A stretch of 64,000 bases of DNA from Pezicula radicicola (GCA_003008705.1 PDUO01000053.1:65891-129890); one strand, 5' to 3'. Shown: positions 46,391 to 58,432, counted from the first letter of the stretch. Translations and numbers: made by a program. Notes: generated by a model not told the origin, from the sequence alone.

Positions 46391-48639
46391 ATGTCGAAGA
46401 CCTGCAAACATTGTGGTACAACACCTAACCCATCTAATCACTCTACAGTAAGCTTAACCCCTCTCCTCCCTCCTCTCTCGATATCCCCTCTAAAACCCCC
46501 AACAACCAACTACACCAATTAACCAAAAAAAAACCCTAGCTCCTCTTCCACCAACACAACCCCCAAACCTTCTACAACGCCTGCATCTTCAACTGGGTAA
46601 ACTCAACGCCCAACAAACAAGAAATCCTCCTCACCTGGATGCGGCAAAATGGAATTACGACCGTTAATAAAATCCCCGTTAAAGGTTCTGAGAAGTATAG
46701 GGATGTATTGAGGTTGTTGGGTGCTGACCCTGAACATTATCAGGGATTGAAGACTGTTGATAAGGGGGAGGATGTTAATGGGGTTGTTTTGGGGAAGGTG
46801 GTAAGGAAGGTTAGGGATTTGGTGCAGAAGAAGATGGTGGTAGGTGAGGAGGTTGAGGGTGGGGAGTTCGAGAATGAGGGAGTGAAGCTTCGAGGAGTTG
46901 AGAATGGGGGAGTTGAGAACGAGGGACCGGAGTATGAGGAACCGGATGATAAGGAACCAGAGGATGAGGAAAATCAGATGGAGATGGTATAGGAAACCCT
47001 ACCGACCCTCCTCTTCTGAGTTCCCCCCTTCACGTACAAGCAAGTCACTTACAAACTCCCAGATCGAGGAAGACGACCCTTCATCTGATCCAGAACAACC
47101 CGAGCTCGACAATACCATAGTAAGTTTCCTCCATTCCATCCATCATTCCATCCATCATTCCACCCAGCTACTCAATTAAACATAATATAACAAAACTCAT
47201 CCTCTCGTACCAACGATATATTCTTGAGCAACGAAATCGCCATGTTGCGAAACGCGTACACTATACTCAAAAACGAGTACATCCACCTCCAAAGATGTCT
47301 TACTGCGTCAGAATTGGAAAATGTATAACGGCATCCATCTACCTACTCTCCTTACTCTTCTCTTCTTACTCTAAACCCCAAAACCCCAAAACCACCTAGC
47401 AAGGCCCTTTTACTAAATTTTTATTTATTTCCATTTCTAGGCCCAAGAAGAAATCCCCCGGGTTCAAAGCGACGATTCTGCCCGGAGAGATCGAGAAAGG
47501 GTATGTATACGGTATCCTCCCTACTACCTATGCTACCCTACTTTACTTTTCCAACCCTTGCAAAAATTAAAGACACATCTACTTATTAGTATTTATTCTA
47601 GGATCAAGAAATCTCACATCTGAAACATCGGATTTCTAAGACGGAGGAATCTGAGAAAGACAAGGTACGTACCTACCTCACCACCTCACCTACCTCACCA
47701 CCTCACCTCACCCACCTTACCTACCTATTATACCATACCATACCAACTATACTAACCCCAAATTCTTCCTTCCATCAATCCAGGACTCCCAAATCTCACA
47801 CTTAAAACCCCAAATTAGCTTACTCGAAAAAGCTACAACCGCGACCGCCACCGAGACCCAAGTATTCACATTGGCATCGGCATCAGCATCTGATCTTCTT
47901 GTATGTTTTGTTCTGTTCTTCTGTTCTATTTAACTTTCTTTCTTCAATGAGTATGTATGTACCATAACTAACCAAACCAATTACACATCCACAGCAACTC
48001 GAATTAGAAGAATCAAAACTCGAAACGCAGATCGCTGTTGAGGAGGCTGAGAAGGCCGAGATGGCACTGAGGCGGCTTCAGGTGGCGGCGAATGATGACC
48101 AGGAAAGAGCTGAGGCTGCGGAGGCTGAGGTTCTTCTGCTTGAGGGGAGGGTTAGGGAGTTGGAGGGATTGGAGGAGGAACGGGAGAAGAACGAGAATGG
48201 TCTTCGAGAACATGAGGTGCACAAGGAACGGGGAAGGGCTGTGGCTGCGGAAGGGAATGTTCGCCTGCTCGAAGCCAGTATCCACCTACTTGAAGCGAGG
48301 ATCAAGGAATTAGAGGACACCGAGAAGACTCTTCGAGAGCGCCGCCGCGAGACAAGCAAAGAACAAGGAAACACCGAGACCGCCGACGACGTAGCCGAAA
48401 CCAATGAACTCAAGTTACTCAACGCAAGCAAAGAAGAACAAGGAAGAGCCGAAGCAGCCGAAGCCAATGTCCACTTACTCGAAGCCAGAATCAAGGAACT
48501 CGAGGACACCGAGAAGGCTCTTGTAGAACTTAAGAAGATAACTGGTTCAGATGAGGAGTTGGGAGATTTCTTTGCGACTGTAGCAAAGCTGGCTGTTTCT
48601 TTGGAGGAGTTAGAGAGGCCTAGCCTGCGTAGAAATTAA
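46391..48639 (+). CDS. Coiled-coil protein with many small exons
   Basis: The start ATG at 46391 encodes MSKTCKHCG, a possible half zinc ribbon. Exons: 46391-46447, 46540-46986, 47063-47119, a 4th near 47236-47324, then short ones beginning AQEEIPRVQ, DQEISHLKH and DSQISHLKP, and a long last exon from about 47998 (QLELEESKLETQ) to TAA/TAG at 48639. Most introns are phase 0 with GTA(T/A/C)GT donors. Exon 2 ends in an acidic EEPDDKEPEDEE-type repeat. The last exon is a long heptad coiled coil with an internal repeat (HLLEARIKELEDTEK twice, RAEAAEA twice). One junction, exon 3 to 4, does not keep frame by one base, so the model or the gene has a flaw there. Probably a structural or scaffold protein; family unknown. 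Confidence 0.6.
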
Positions 48640-49205
48640 GAGATACTTGAAGTAATTTCTGCCTTATAACCCTTGCGGCTTCGCGACAAAAAAAAACCTT
48701 AAACAAATGATGATCGTTAGGAGGCCGGTGCGCCTATTTTCAATTCAAGTTTCAACGACTACGTGATGTGCCAAGGTGCGATTTTAGTATATTCTGAGTG
48801 CATTCAATTCAGTGCACCTATTTCAGTTCGGTGCTAATTCAGCTGAGGTGAGTCGTGTTGTTTTGGGGAGGTGACAGGGGGCAGGGGCGGGCTACCCGAA
48901 TCGGGGCTAGGGCTATATTATGAGACCGAATTCTACAATTCTACCTACACCCATTTAGTTACCTCTGTGGTCCGACATGTGTCCCTAATTGTTATTACTT
49001 TTGAAATATAAGCGAAGCAAAGATTATTCATTGTATAAAAAGTAAAGCGGTCTATTTTGTTGAACGCATAAATCTAGGTTCTCGAAGCGTGATGCTGTCT
49101 GTGTATGATCTATATATGGCTTTGGAAATACTGCAAGTGTTTGTTGTAAGTTGGGAAAAACCGTCTACCCAATGTGGCAATCTTACCCACGGTCGAGGGG
49201 TCGGT
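48640..49205. other. Intergenic sequence
   Basis: No gene. Short repeated words (caatgtggc at about 49169 and 49248) lie close to the next promoter. Confidence 0.4.
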
Positions 49206-49310
49206 CACGTGTAGGGTACGGATGCCGGAAGTGAAGACTAGATTACCAATGTGGCTAGAACTACGGTAAGCGAGGACCTTCTTGGAGAAGGTCCTCGCTT
49301 GTATCACGTG
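49206..49310. promoter_or_regulatory. Perfect 15-bp-arm hairpin and two CACGTG sites
   Basis: The inverted repeat at 49268-49300 has arms AAGCGAGGACCTTCT and AGAAGGTCCTCGCTT around TGG. CACGTG lies at 49206-49211 and 49305-49310. It sits 60-160 bases upstream of the second Ulp1-type gene. The other Ulp1-type gene also has palindromes plus CACGTG in the same place, though the palindrome sequence differs. Confidence 0.65.
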
Positions 49311-49370
49311 CATTGATATTCCCAGATCACGTTATGGAACTCATCCAACCTCATCCAACCTATTTCACAT

Positions 49371-51678
49371 GTGCCTGCCATGGCAGCCTCGCGCACCACA
49401 ACAACTACTAGACTTTCGTCCTTCGCAGCCTCGTACTTCCCTCCCTCTCCACCTCCACACACCATCACCACCACCACCACCACCACCATGGAAGAAGAAA
49501 ACGCCAGAGAAGACTCTGCCATTTCTGACGACGCCATAATTATAAGCAACTCATTCAGGAGTCGAGCCACCCAGCTCAACTCCCAGGTTCTAAAGGTCTG
49601 TGGCGCCTCGACGAACGACTTCCTGCTTCAGAGTTGGACATACTGGCTCGATTTCCAAAGCATCAAAGGCCACCTGCTTGTCTCCCTTCCTCTTGTAGCC
49701 GCGCAGAACCAGATTAATCAACTCTTTCATGCCGACGTGATGGCGACAATCAATGACTGGGACAAAATCTACACGCCAGGTTCGCAATATATCACGACTC
49801 TCGACAGCTGTTGGGGCATGAAAGAAAAAGATGTCATTGACACGCTGGGCATCGAGGTTCGGCGCGATCGGGAAACGCTGCGAGTCATTGCAGGCATGGC
49901 AAAGCTTGTACCACGCAATGAGGCCGTGCCTCAGATGGAGGCTGCTCGGCAGCGGAGACTGGATGGTACACGTCAGGTTAGAGGGCTGAGACGTAGAGAT
50001 CTTGCACGCATTTGTCTGATTCGGAACGACGTTACAACAGCTTTGAAGGGCTTTGGCTATACAACCAATGCGCATGGCGTTGTGAGCAAGGATAAGACAA
50101 GGTCGGCAACACCACCGCCACTCCAGCAGCGCGAACTGGTCACTCCTCTACAAGAAGATCATGGTGCGAACTCTACACAAACAATAGATGAGGGGACTGG
50201 TGTTGGGGCCAAGGTGGATATTGAGACCGAGGAAGAGGTGGAAACTGGTGCTGGTGTTGAGACCGAGGAAGAGATACAAACTGGTGCTAGTATTGACACG
50301 GACACTAATCATGACTTTAGTGTTGAGGTGGATCTTCAGCACAATCAACCTTGGTCAAAAATAACTGTTGGAAGAAAGAGAAGGCGCAGTCAAGGAGATG
50401 TATGTGAACCCATTGCTATCTACTTTCCTGCAACACTATTGACAATTTGACGTACAGCGAAGTCCTGAGATTGGGCGAGGTGGGCGAGGAGCAAAGCTGG
50501 CTCGTCAAGATGACTTCCTTTCGGACAATGAGAACGACTTGGAAGATTACTCTCTGCACTACGATCAGAGCAGCGGGGGCAGTAGTCCGTGTTCTGTGGC
50601 CTCGACGACAAAATTGAGCCATAACATGTCAGAGACCAAGACCGACAACTTACTTGCGTGGGATACTTCGAATAGCTTCCCCCAGAGACTTGACTACGGT
50701 AACACAGCAGATAATACTGAGACTGTGGAGCTCATTACTTTCAGATCACCAGCCAGCCAAGTGTCCCAGATTAAAGCTCCAGGCAGCATCATGAGTCCTC
50801 CTGATGCTGCTGCCGTTATAAGCTCCGCGACTAATGCTTCTGAAGCTTCTTGCTCTAAAACTAGCCAAGTCCCCGCCAGTATTTTCTCCTCGAACAACAG
50901 AGGACACTCACACAATGCTATTGCTTTTATAAACCCGGTTACTGGCACAAACGTTTCAACTACTTCAACACAGACCAACGGTTTACATGATGCTTCTGCT
51001 GTGGGCTCTGCTGTGGGCTCTACTGTCAATGCGTCTTCACCCGGGACTCGCGAAGTTGTTTGTATCTCAGCTTCTGAAGAGTCGCAAACTCTTCCAAACT
51101 CAAAGTCTGAAGAATGGGACTGCCTCGTTCCTGGAAAACAACTTAACGACATTGCCATTTTCAAGACATTGCGCAGTCTTTGTGACAGTGAGGAGGTTCG
51201 AGTCCTAGAACCCCTCCTATTCAACGGGACAAAGGTGTGCCCTGAACGAATCGTGCGCTATGGTGGCAATGCGGGATACTGGCTTCTGCCTTTCCACCAA
51301 AAGGAAGCACATCACTGGGTCCTCTTCGTGATTGACCGGAAGAATGGCATTGTCGAACTCTTCGACTCCTGCAATTCCTTATCTATATCCGGTTCTACCT
51401 CGACGGCGTCTGCTGCCCTCAGCCAATTAAAGCCACTGAAACCTTGGCTCAAGGAATCGTATATTTATCAAGGTTTGGAGAGATCGTGGCAGTACCAATT
51501 TAAGGCATGAAACCTCCCTGTGTTTTTAGACAAAGCTAACACTTTCAAGCCTTCTGTTCAACAACGTAACACATTCGATTGTGGAGTCTACACCATTGTC
51601 AATGCCATATATTTCACCATGGGATTGACAGCCCCAAAGACAATTGACGCTGCATTATGGAGAATTATTCTAACCTAA
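49371..51678 (+). CDS. Helical N-domain plus Ulp1-type (C48) cysteine peptidase, three exons
   Basis: Two long frames are one gene: intron 50400-50457 (58 bp, phase 0) joins them, and a second intron (51473-51529, weak GTTTGG donor) leads to the last exon; total about 730 residues. Translation may instead start at 49488, which has a better ATG context after a Thr-coding ACC repeat. The N-terminal 250 residues are helical; then come acidic VETEEEVETGAG-type repeats, a basic GRKRRRS, and a Ser-rich linker. The peptidase is about 560-720: WLLPFHQKEAHHWVLFVID with His629, ELFDS with Asp646, and QRNTFDCGVYTIVNA with Gln693 and Cys699. His-Asp spacing of 17 and Gln-Cys spacing of 6 equal yeast Ulp1. 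Probably a SUMO or SUMO-like protease. Family relation to the 18.8-kb gene is by architecture; the sequences are far apart. Confidence 0.78.
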
Positions 51679-51877
51679 TTAGATAGTTTAAAATATTTCC
51701 AACCTCTAAAGCCCCTTATAGCTATAGGGCCTTATAGGGCCTAACTTTAAGCTTTAATATCTTAGGAGCTACTAGACCTATTTAGGTAATTATTAGTATT
51801 ATAACCCTTAACCACTTACTACTTGGCCGTTCTAGGCATCCCGACTATGTTGCCACAAAGAGGGCTCTATCTATCTT

Positions 51878-52600
51878 CTACAGTTCCACTGCCAGCTTCG
51901 CCGCGCCAACACCGGCCCTGGACTTCTTCTTCAGCGCCTCGTTGATGTGCTCTAAACCCTTTGCCTACTATAGTAAGATGGGGTAAGGCACGTCCTTCTT
52001 ATCCAAACGGGTATTGCGATGTTGTTGACGCCGAAGATTATACTAGCCTTTACGTTCGCGTATACGTTGGTGGAAGGAGCGAGGAGGATGGAACGTAGGC
52101 GAGGATGGCGAGATCGTGGGTATATATACTAGGAGTGGCTATGGCGTCGAAGGTACCGACGAACTCGTGTCCAGATTTATTAATAACCTCGACGACCTTG
52201 CCAGCGATAGAAGGATACTTATAATAGAAGATTTCCGCTGTGCCGCAATGTTTGCTGAACTCGAAGTTGTGTACGCTGACGATGGAGATGATATGGATTC
52301 CAGCCGCTGTAGTTGGGTCGTTATAGAGCCAACGGAAGACAAGTGCCTTGCCTAAGGACACTGGTTGCTGGAGCAAGGGGTACAGAAGGCCAAGGGCTAG
52401 TGTTGAGACGCCGGGGACCTTGAGAGAAAGCGCAGAACGAAAACAGATACCTTCAACGCAAATGGCACTACAACACCATTAGTAAAGGAGATAGTATCGG
52501 GATAACAGTGTACATGACAGTGTACAGAGCGTAAGCAGTGTCCTGAGAGCGACTAGTAACTAGGTTGATGTGTAGCTTGGCTTGTTGGGGCTGCCATTGT
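51878..52600 (-). pseudogene. Zinc-type (MDR) oxidoreductase / enoyl reductase relic
   Basis: Minus-strand pieces in order: VSTLALGLLYPLLQQPVSLG (about 52420-52350), HIISIVSVHNFEFSKHCG, KYPSIAGKVVEVINKSG, EFVGTFDAIATPS, then in another frame YANVKASIIFG, and GLEHINEALKKKSRAGVGAA down to a stop at 51878-51880. These follow the C-terminal half of fungal trans-acting-ER-like MDR proteins. The glycine-rich cofactor loop is gone, and frame changes and stops separate the pieces. An ATG near 52596 may be the old start. Confidence 0.7.
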
Positions 52601-54925
52601 TTCTAAGTGATTCTTGTTTGAGGTGTATAAATGGTTTGACTGGGTCAGAGAGTTAAGCAACTAGCAGCTAAGATGGGTTGGAATGATAATGTTCGGAAGT
52701 AGTTGAGAGTGTGATGAGGTGACAAGCTGAATGGATGAGGGATTGGACTAGGAGGAGAGACTGGGAGAAGGAGAACGTAAATTGATAAGTTCCCAAGTGT
52801 AAATGGTCAGGTACTACTGGTGGCTTGATGTGAATGACAGGAAGGGCACGATGGATGGAGAACGTGCCTTGCGTGAATATCCTACACGCCATGATCTAAA
52901 AGACCAGCAACATCATTTCCGAATGATGGTTCAAGGCTGATCATTGTACGAAAGCACAACTATAAGCAAGCCAGAATTCTATATAACATTCCATGCAGAA
53001 CTACACGAAGTTACAGTAGTGCCGCTGCCATTTCTAATCCTTCCCAACATCTGCTACTTCTGTCTGCTTTCTCCCTTCACAATCATCATCATCATGTACG
53101 TCCCCTGTGCTTAGATCTTAATACTGAGTAACTTGCTACTCTATGTAGACTCACACAAGACCTTTAGATTCTAGACAGAACTACGAAGCAACGTTAAGAC
53201 GCGACTAGGTATATTCTTAATTAGATTTCGATAATGCGTCCGATGATGACGACTAAGGTCGATTTAAAACATTTTTGCGAACCCGATATAATAAGGAAGA
53301 GCCACCGATGGAGAGACTAGAAGAGCGAGACTAAAGGAGCAGGACTCGAAGGCCCGGCAGGTTCAGAGGCAGAAGGGTAAATGGAGGCAAATGTTCATAA
53401 GGGCGAAGAAGAGGACGAACAAGAGGACTGAGAGGTAGAAGGAGAATTGAAGGCAAATATTCACAAGGGCGATGTAGAAGACTCAGGCAAATAACAACAG
53501 GGTTGCTGTAGCTGTCTCAGTTGTAACCAATGCGGAGGACATGAAGTTGCCACTGCTGTGTATAGGAGTAGGTCGTGGGGACGGGTTGCTTGAAGATGCA
53601 GTCGGTATACAAGGTCTCAAAGGCTCCTATCGCCGACAGTACTGAGGACTTTCAGAGGACGGCGGCGAGAGGGCGCAAGTAGGTCGGCGTTCTTATTATC
53701 GCACATAGCTTTGGAATTATTTGAGGTTAAGAAATTCATGCCAATGCGCCCGTAGCCGGATTATGAAGGCATCAAATAATAATGCAACGGTGGTGGCATT
53801 TGGATTGGTCGTGGCCTTCGCATTAGAGGTTATAAGCCTGGACAGCTCTTCTGACGCGTAATAAGGCAAGTCATCAATTTCTTAAGTCCTCTACGTGCTT
53901 TCTAGGGCCAAAATTACCATATCCTTAAGTCCTACGTAGAGCTAATGGCAATATCTTCTAAGCCTATACAGAGCAGAGCCACAGCACCATCATTTTGGCG
54001 TCAAGTACATTGGTGACACACCACCTATTCATTTCGGATTTACATCAGCGGTAAGAACTTCGGTGAGATACTACCAAGAATCCACATTATTCAAATTCAC
54101 AACATTAAGCCGTCACGTTACGCAGAGGAACCCAAGTCAGAAGTGGTAAAGGTCGCAGCCAGTCAAATTCACCCAGAAGATTTAATTTACGCAACTAGTC
54201 AATTCACTAATTCAAGTCAATAATCAAAAGTTTCGAATTTTCAAGGAACGTCAAGTCAACTTGCTACACAATATTCTTTGTCTTTAAATATATAAAAGGA
54301 GTGGAAATATATATAGAAAAGAGTTGTCGATTATCACATCAAAATGGTATAGCATGTCCGGACTTCTTATATATACTTCTTCAGGGGTGTGTTAGCATAC
54401 AGAAATGGTTGTTAAATTTGGTTTGGGCTGTTTGTGTTTGCCTAACACTATAAGTAAGAGGCTATTTAGAAGCTTCCTTTGCTTCCTCACAAAACATAAA
54501 GTATAACTATTGCCACCTATAGTTACTGCCCTATATTCTACCTATTCAAACATTAAAGAACTTTTAAACTATTTTATAAAATATATGTTTATTTTCTTGT
54601 ATTACAAGATAACTAGGAGAATATAATGATAAATAATACCTACAGCCTTGCTAGGTCTACTACAAAGGCGGTGGTTGTTGGCCTCGCTTATAAGCGAGAC
54701 TAGTAATGAATTGGAATAACTTCTCTGTAGACTATCCCATCTGCGACCGCCTTCGTCTTTGAGCATAGTTGCTGTATATAATGCCGGTAAGCACATTGAA
54801 AAAAGAATAGGAAGGAATTTAATAATCAACAGATAAACAACATTTGACATCTCTGGTACACACTACGACTGTAACTTTCTTGCACTGCTTGTACAGCTAT
54901 CGCCATTTGCCTACATTTCGACGCT
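52601..54925. other. Gene-free region
   Basis: No coding evidence in 2.3 kb beyond short chance frames. Composition is ordinary; there are no clear repeats. The final 300 bases precede the APH-like kinase gene. Confidence 0.45.
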
Positions 54926-56368
54926 ATGAGCTTGCCGCAAAATATAGGCAAGTCCACTAAAGACGCAAAAAACATGGTATGCAAGCTAATAATCAGTCCA
55001 CATCTAGACGAAGAGGAGTTGCTATTGCCTTTGTCGGCTGATCAGATCATCCCCTGCCAGCCATGCACGATTACAAAGCCTCGACGATACCACAAGCCAC
55101 CGCGTGTCGCGTCCTCTGTCTCTTCTTCCTCTGGATATACATCCGTATCCTCATCTTTGTCCGCCGCCGTCGCCCGATGGCCCTTCGAGCCTAACACCGC
55201 TGTCATCCATGCTATCGTTACAGACATCTTCCCTGAGCTGGCCCCCTATCTGCGCATCGACTTCTTGAGACAAGGCAGTTTCAACAAGGCCTACGCCATT
55301 TCTCGGGTTAACGACGCATCTCAGCCGGCACGGCCGCTCTATATCTTTCGCGCAAGTTCCCACTTCTGCCCCTTCTTGAAGACAGCCAGCGAAGCAGCGA
55401 CTATTACCTTTATCCAGCAAAACACAAGTATCCCTATCGCCGAGATGATCGCTTACGATCCGTGTCGGCAAAATGCGCTTGGCTACGCCTGGAGTATTCT
55501 CCGCTTTGTTGAGGGCGACTCGTTTGCGGATTGCTGGAAAAATCTTACTTGGGGAGAGAAGTGCGACATTGGGAACGAGGTCTACAAGCACTTGGAAGAG
55601 CTGGCGCAGGTCCATTGCCTTCCAGCCATAGGCAGTCTGTACTTTGAGAGTGACCTGCACGCATATGGACGAGGCTCGGACATGGACGCAAACTTCGAGA
55701 TCCATCCAGATGGCTTTGTCATAGGTCCCAAAGTCGATATTTTCCTCCCCCAGCTACCAAGCAACTGTCATCGTGGCCCTTATACCAATTCCGCACTCTG
55801 CCTCAAGTCCAAGATAGAGGAAATCTACAGCCAACTGACAAATTGTGGCTACCAAGGCCAAGATCCACGACGAATTGCGGCAGCGAACAGACTACTTCCA
55901 ATCGCCGAGAAACTCTTGCCAACCGCAGCTCCCGAAGGATGCTTGCACTATACTCTGCAACACCCTGACCTTAACTTCCATAATATTATCCTTCATCGAG
56001 ATACCAAGCGTATAGCTGCCATTATCGACTGGGAGGGCACTCAATGTCTACCTGCATGGCTGTGTCCACCATATCCTCGCTTCATGGAGGAGTTTCCAGG
56101 ACCACTCACACCTCGGAAACCGGATGGCTGGGATGAAAACATCTGCTTTGATCTCGACAGCATGTCATCATCGGACGAAAATCTGTTTTTACGGTACGAG
56201 AATTATCTGTTCGCGAAACACCTAGGCTCCAAGCCAAGATACAAAGCTTGTCATTGCCAGAGTGGGCGTCTTGAAGACTTTGTAAGGCTATGTACCTGGA
56301 TGGTATACTTTCCTTACGAGGTTAACCTTGCTTTCGATCTCTTTGATCAGAATGGGGCTTTTTTTTAA
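54926..56368 (+). CDS. APH-family (aminoglycoside-phosphotransferase-like) kinase, single exon
   Basis: Intact 480-residue frame. The family of fungal APH/choline-kinase-like proteins is shown by FLRQGSFNKAYAI (110-125, glycine-rich/ATP-binding side), ALGYAWSILRFVEGDSFADCW, the catalytic loop HPDLNFHNIIL (HxDxxxxN) and the metal-binding AAIIDWEGT. The first 90 residues are low-complexity (poly-Ser) and probably disordered. Such proteins are numerous in ascomycetes; substrates are mostly unknown, and antibiotic resistance should not be assumed. No introns, clean start and stop. It is one of few undamaged genes in the right half. Confidence 0.9.
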   Translation: MSLPQNIGKSTKDAKNMVCKLIISPHLDEEELLLPLSADQIIPCQPCTITKPRRYHKPPRVASSVSSSSGYTSVSSSLSAAVARWPFEPNTAVIHAIVTDIFPELAPYLRIDFLRQGSFNKAYAISRVNDASQPARPLYIFRASSHFCPFLKTASEAATITFIQQNTSIPIAEMIAYDPCRQNALGYAWSILRFVEGDSFADCWKNLTWGEKCDIGNEVYKHLEELAQVHCLPAIGSLYFESDLHAYGRGSDMDANFEIHPDGFVIGPKVDIFLPQLPSNCHRGPYTNSALCLKSKIEEIYSQLTNCGYQGQDPRRIAAANRLLPIAEKLLPTAAPEGCLHYTLQHPDLNFHNIILHRDTKRIAAIIDWEGTQCLPAWLCPPYPRFMEEFPGPLTPRKPDGWDENICFDLDSMSSSDENLFLRYENYLFAKHLGSKPRYKACHCQSGRLEDFVRLCTWMVYFPYEVNLAFDLFDQNGAFF

Positions 56369-57214
56369 GCACTAGTGCACCACTTCCCTCTACAGTCCTA
56401 TGGTGAGGAGCGTCTTGAATTCATCTAGATTTGGTCTCGAACAAGCAACAAACTACGGTAGGGATTTATGTATTGTAATTATTGTTTGTTCTCTTATACC
56501 TTTTTGTAAAGCAAACAAATTGTAGTTTTATTTGAACTCCACCACATGCACTTGTTAGCACAAGCATGTTTCTGCTTCCTGGCCTTAGAAACTTTGTCTA
56601 GAGTAGGCTGCCATGTACATGTTCTAAAGACATAAATGTAGATTCTACAACACTGTTCCTATTGATTCTTGTATGATTAGGCATTGTACTATATCCAGCA
56701 AAGAAAAAGAACATTTAACTAACAATGTTATCTTATTCATTACTCGCCCTTTTAGTTTCTGTTAGAGCCCCTAACGCCTTATCTTTAGATATTGGTACGT
56801 CCTTCCTCCTGTTCACTAGTCATAGGGTCTTAATCTTTACCTGCATCGCCTTTGTTCTTTATTGACTGGAGAGTATAGTTAAAGAGATAAACCATTATAA
56901 CCCCATTTGGTAATCTTTATAACGTTGTCTGTAGTCTTTTAGCAGAAAGAGCTGTATCTACAACAAACAGAATCTCCAGATGCTTTCGGGCAAAGCTGAT
57001 AGATTAATGTATTCCTTTACTTTCTATACTCTTTGCTTACATTGATTCTTTATTTTACATTACTTCTTGGCTTCCTATGTTCCTCTTTGCCTGTATTTTT
57101 TCTTTGATTGTGTTGGTGTATATATTCGAGGAGGTTTTCCATCTCTATACCTTACTATTGCAGTACTTAGCCACACCGGACATCGTCTCTCACGTCAGTC
57201 TCCTCAGATTCAAC
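56369..57214. other. Intergenic sequence
   Basis: No gene. A GTATAT...TTGCAG segment at about 57118-57163 could be a 5'UTR intron of the next gene. Confidence 0.35.
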
Positions 57215-58099
57215 ATGTGTGCCCCAGTTCAGGAAGAGTCATACCAAATTTTCATCGGCGATCTCAAGGTGAACTGGTTTGATCATGATCATGATACATC
57301 AAACTATGGTTCACACGCACAACTTGAGACTCGAGTTCCCCTGTACAACCTTGTGTGTACCAGCCATGACAACACGTTCTGTGTGTACACAATTTTCAAG
57401 AACCATGTCATTCCTCAGCAAGACCCCACCCTAAAACTATCCATGAAAGCCACCTCCGCTCCCGTCACGAGTGATCGCTCAATTGCCACGGCTTTCACAC
57501 CATCGACCCTGATCAATCAAGTCTTTATCCCAAAGGACCACCACCCTTGGCTTTCCATCGACACCATCCGCAAAAGCTTTCTGGAGCCCAAGCCTGACTC
57601 TCAACAAAAATATCCTGTGCTCCGTATCGACATCCAAGACGCCATTGACTTGATTCAAAGAACTGCTACAGTCGACACGGGATATTGGAGAATTGGAGGA
57701 TTTGAAATTACCATGTCGGTTAAGCCCCCCGACTTGGTTTTCCAAGTCTACAAGCTCGAGCCGGTCAATTCTACCCCGAACCTCGAGACGTCCGCGAAGA
57801 GCAAGCACAGTAATAGCAAGGCACCTGTACAAAGAGGGTTAGGATTAGGGTCGCAGCCGTTCCAGCAACTGCCGTTAAAAACAAGGAAATGTCCTAAAGT
57901 CTTGTGCTTCAGATATTGTTCTCCGACCTGGGAGCACATTAGCACGAAAGCCGTCACTGGGACGAAGGAGGAAATTCGTAGGGGGGGATCTTCGGGGCAA
58001 TATAGAAGAAGAACAGATTCCGATTCCAATTGTGGAACCGAAGTTGAGCTTGAAGTCGCAGCAGGAGTCGTACCCGAAGAAGTAGCAGAAGCAGTCTGA
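57215..58099 (+). CDS. Unassigned protein, 294 residues
   Basis: I chose the ATG at 57215 (MCAPVQEESYQIF) instead of the in-frame ATG at 57077, because the first 46 residues from the latter read as translated TA-rich leader and a likely intron. The body has ordered-looking segments (QIFIGDLKVNWFDHDHD, YPVLRIDIQDAIDLIQRTA, YWRIGGFEITMSVKP) and a basic, low-complexity C-terminus ending in EVELEVAAGVVPEEVAEAV. No family recognised. GC content in the body is above the flanks, supporting coding. Confidence 0.5.
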   Translation: MCAPVQEESYQIFIGDLKVNWFDHDHDTSNYGSHAQLETRVPLYNLVCTSHDNTFCVYTIFKNHVIPQQDPTLKLSMKATSAPVTSDRSIATAFTPSTLINQVFIPKDHHPWLSIDTIRKSFLEPKPDSQQKYPVLRIDIQDAIDLIQRTATVDTGYWRIGGFEITMSVKPPDLVFQVYKLEPVNSTPNLETSAKSKHSNSKAPVQRGLGLGSQPFQQLPLKTRKCPKVLCFRYCSPTWEHISTKAVTGTKEEIRRGGSSGQYRRRTDSDSNCGTEVELEVAAGVVPEEVAEAV

Positions 58100-58432
58100 G
58101 GCAAAGCTTGGAATGATAGCTTTTTATTTCCTTTTCCCTCGAAGGAGTCCATGTCTGTATCGGTATGTACGTAGACTGGGCTATGGAAAAATGGATTGAA
58201 ATGGATAGATGGAAATAAAACTGAAGTCTTTTTTTTGGAGAGGTTCTAGTGACACTTGGCATGGCAAGACAAGACAAGAGAAAACCAAAACCAAAACCAA
58301 AAAAAAAGTACTCGTGTAAGACTTATAGATAAGTTAGATAAAACAGTCCCCTCCCTGCAATATTGAATCGCTTGTACAAGTACAGGCTACTGTATTCCAA
58401 AGCAAGAACTTCGCGGTAGTCTAACCTAATAT

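Noticed and set aside
49304..49579. Minus-strand frame with poly-Val
   Set aside because: Antisense of the ACC repeat at the start of the second Ulp1-type gene.
54926..56368. Aminoglycoside resistance gene
   Set aside because: The APH fold is clear, but fungal APH-like kinases are a large family and nothing here indicates antibiotic substrates.
57077..57214. N-terminal hydrophobic extension of the 57.2-kb protein
   Set aside because: Likely translated 5'UTR with an intron (GTATAT...TTGCAG); the ATG at 57215 starts the better sequence.
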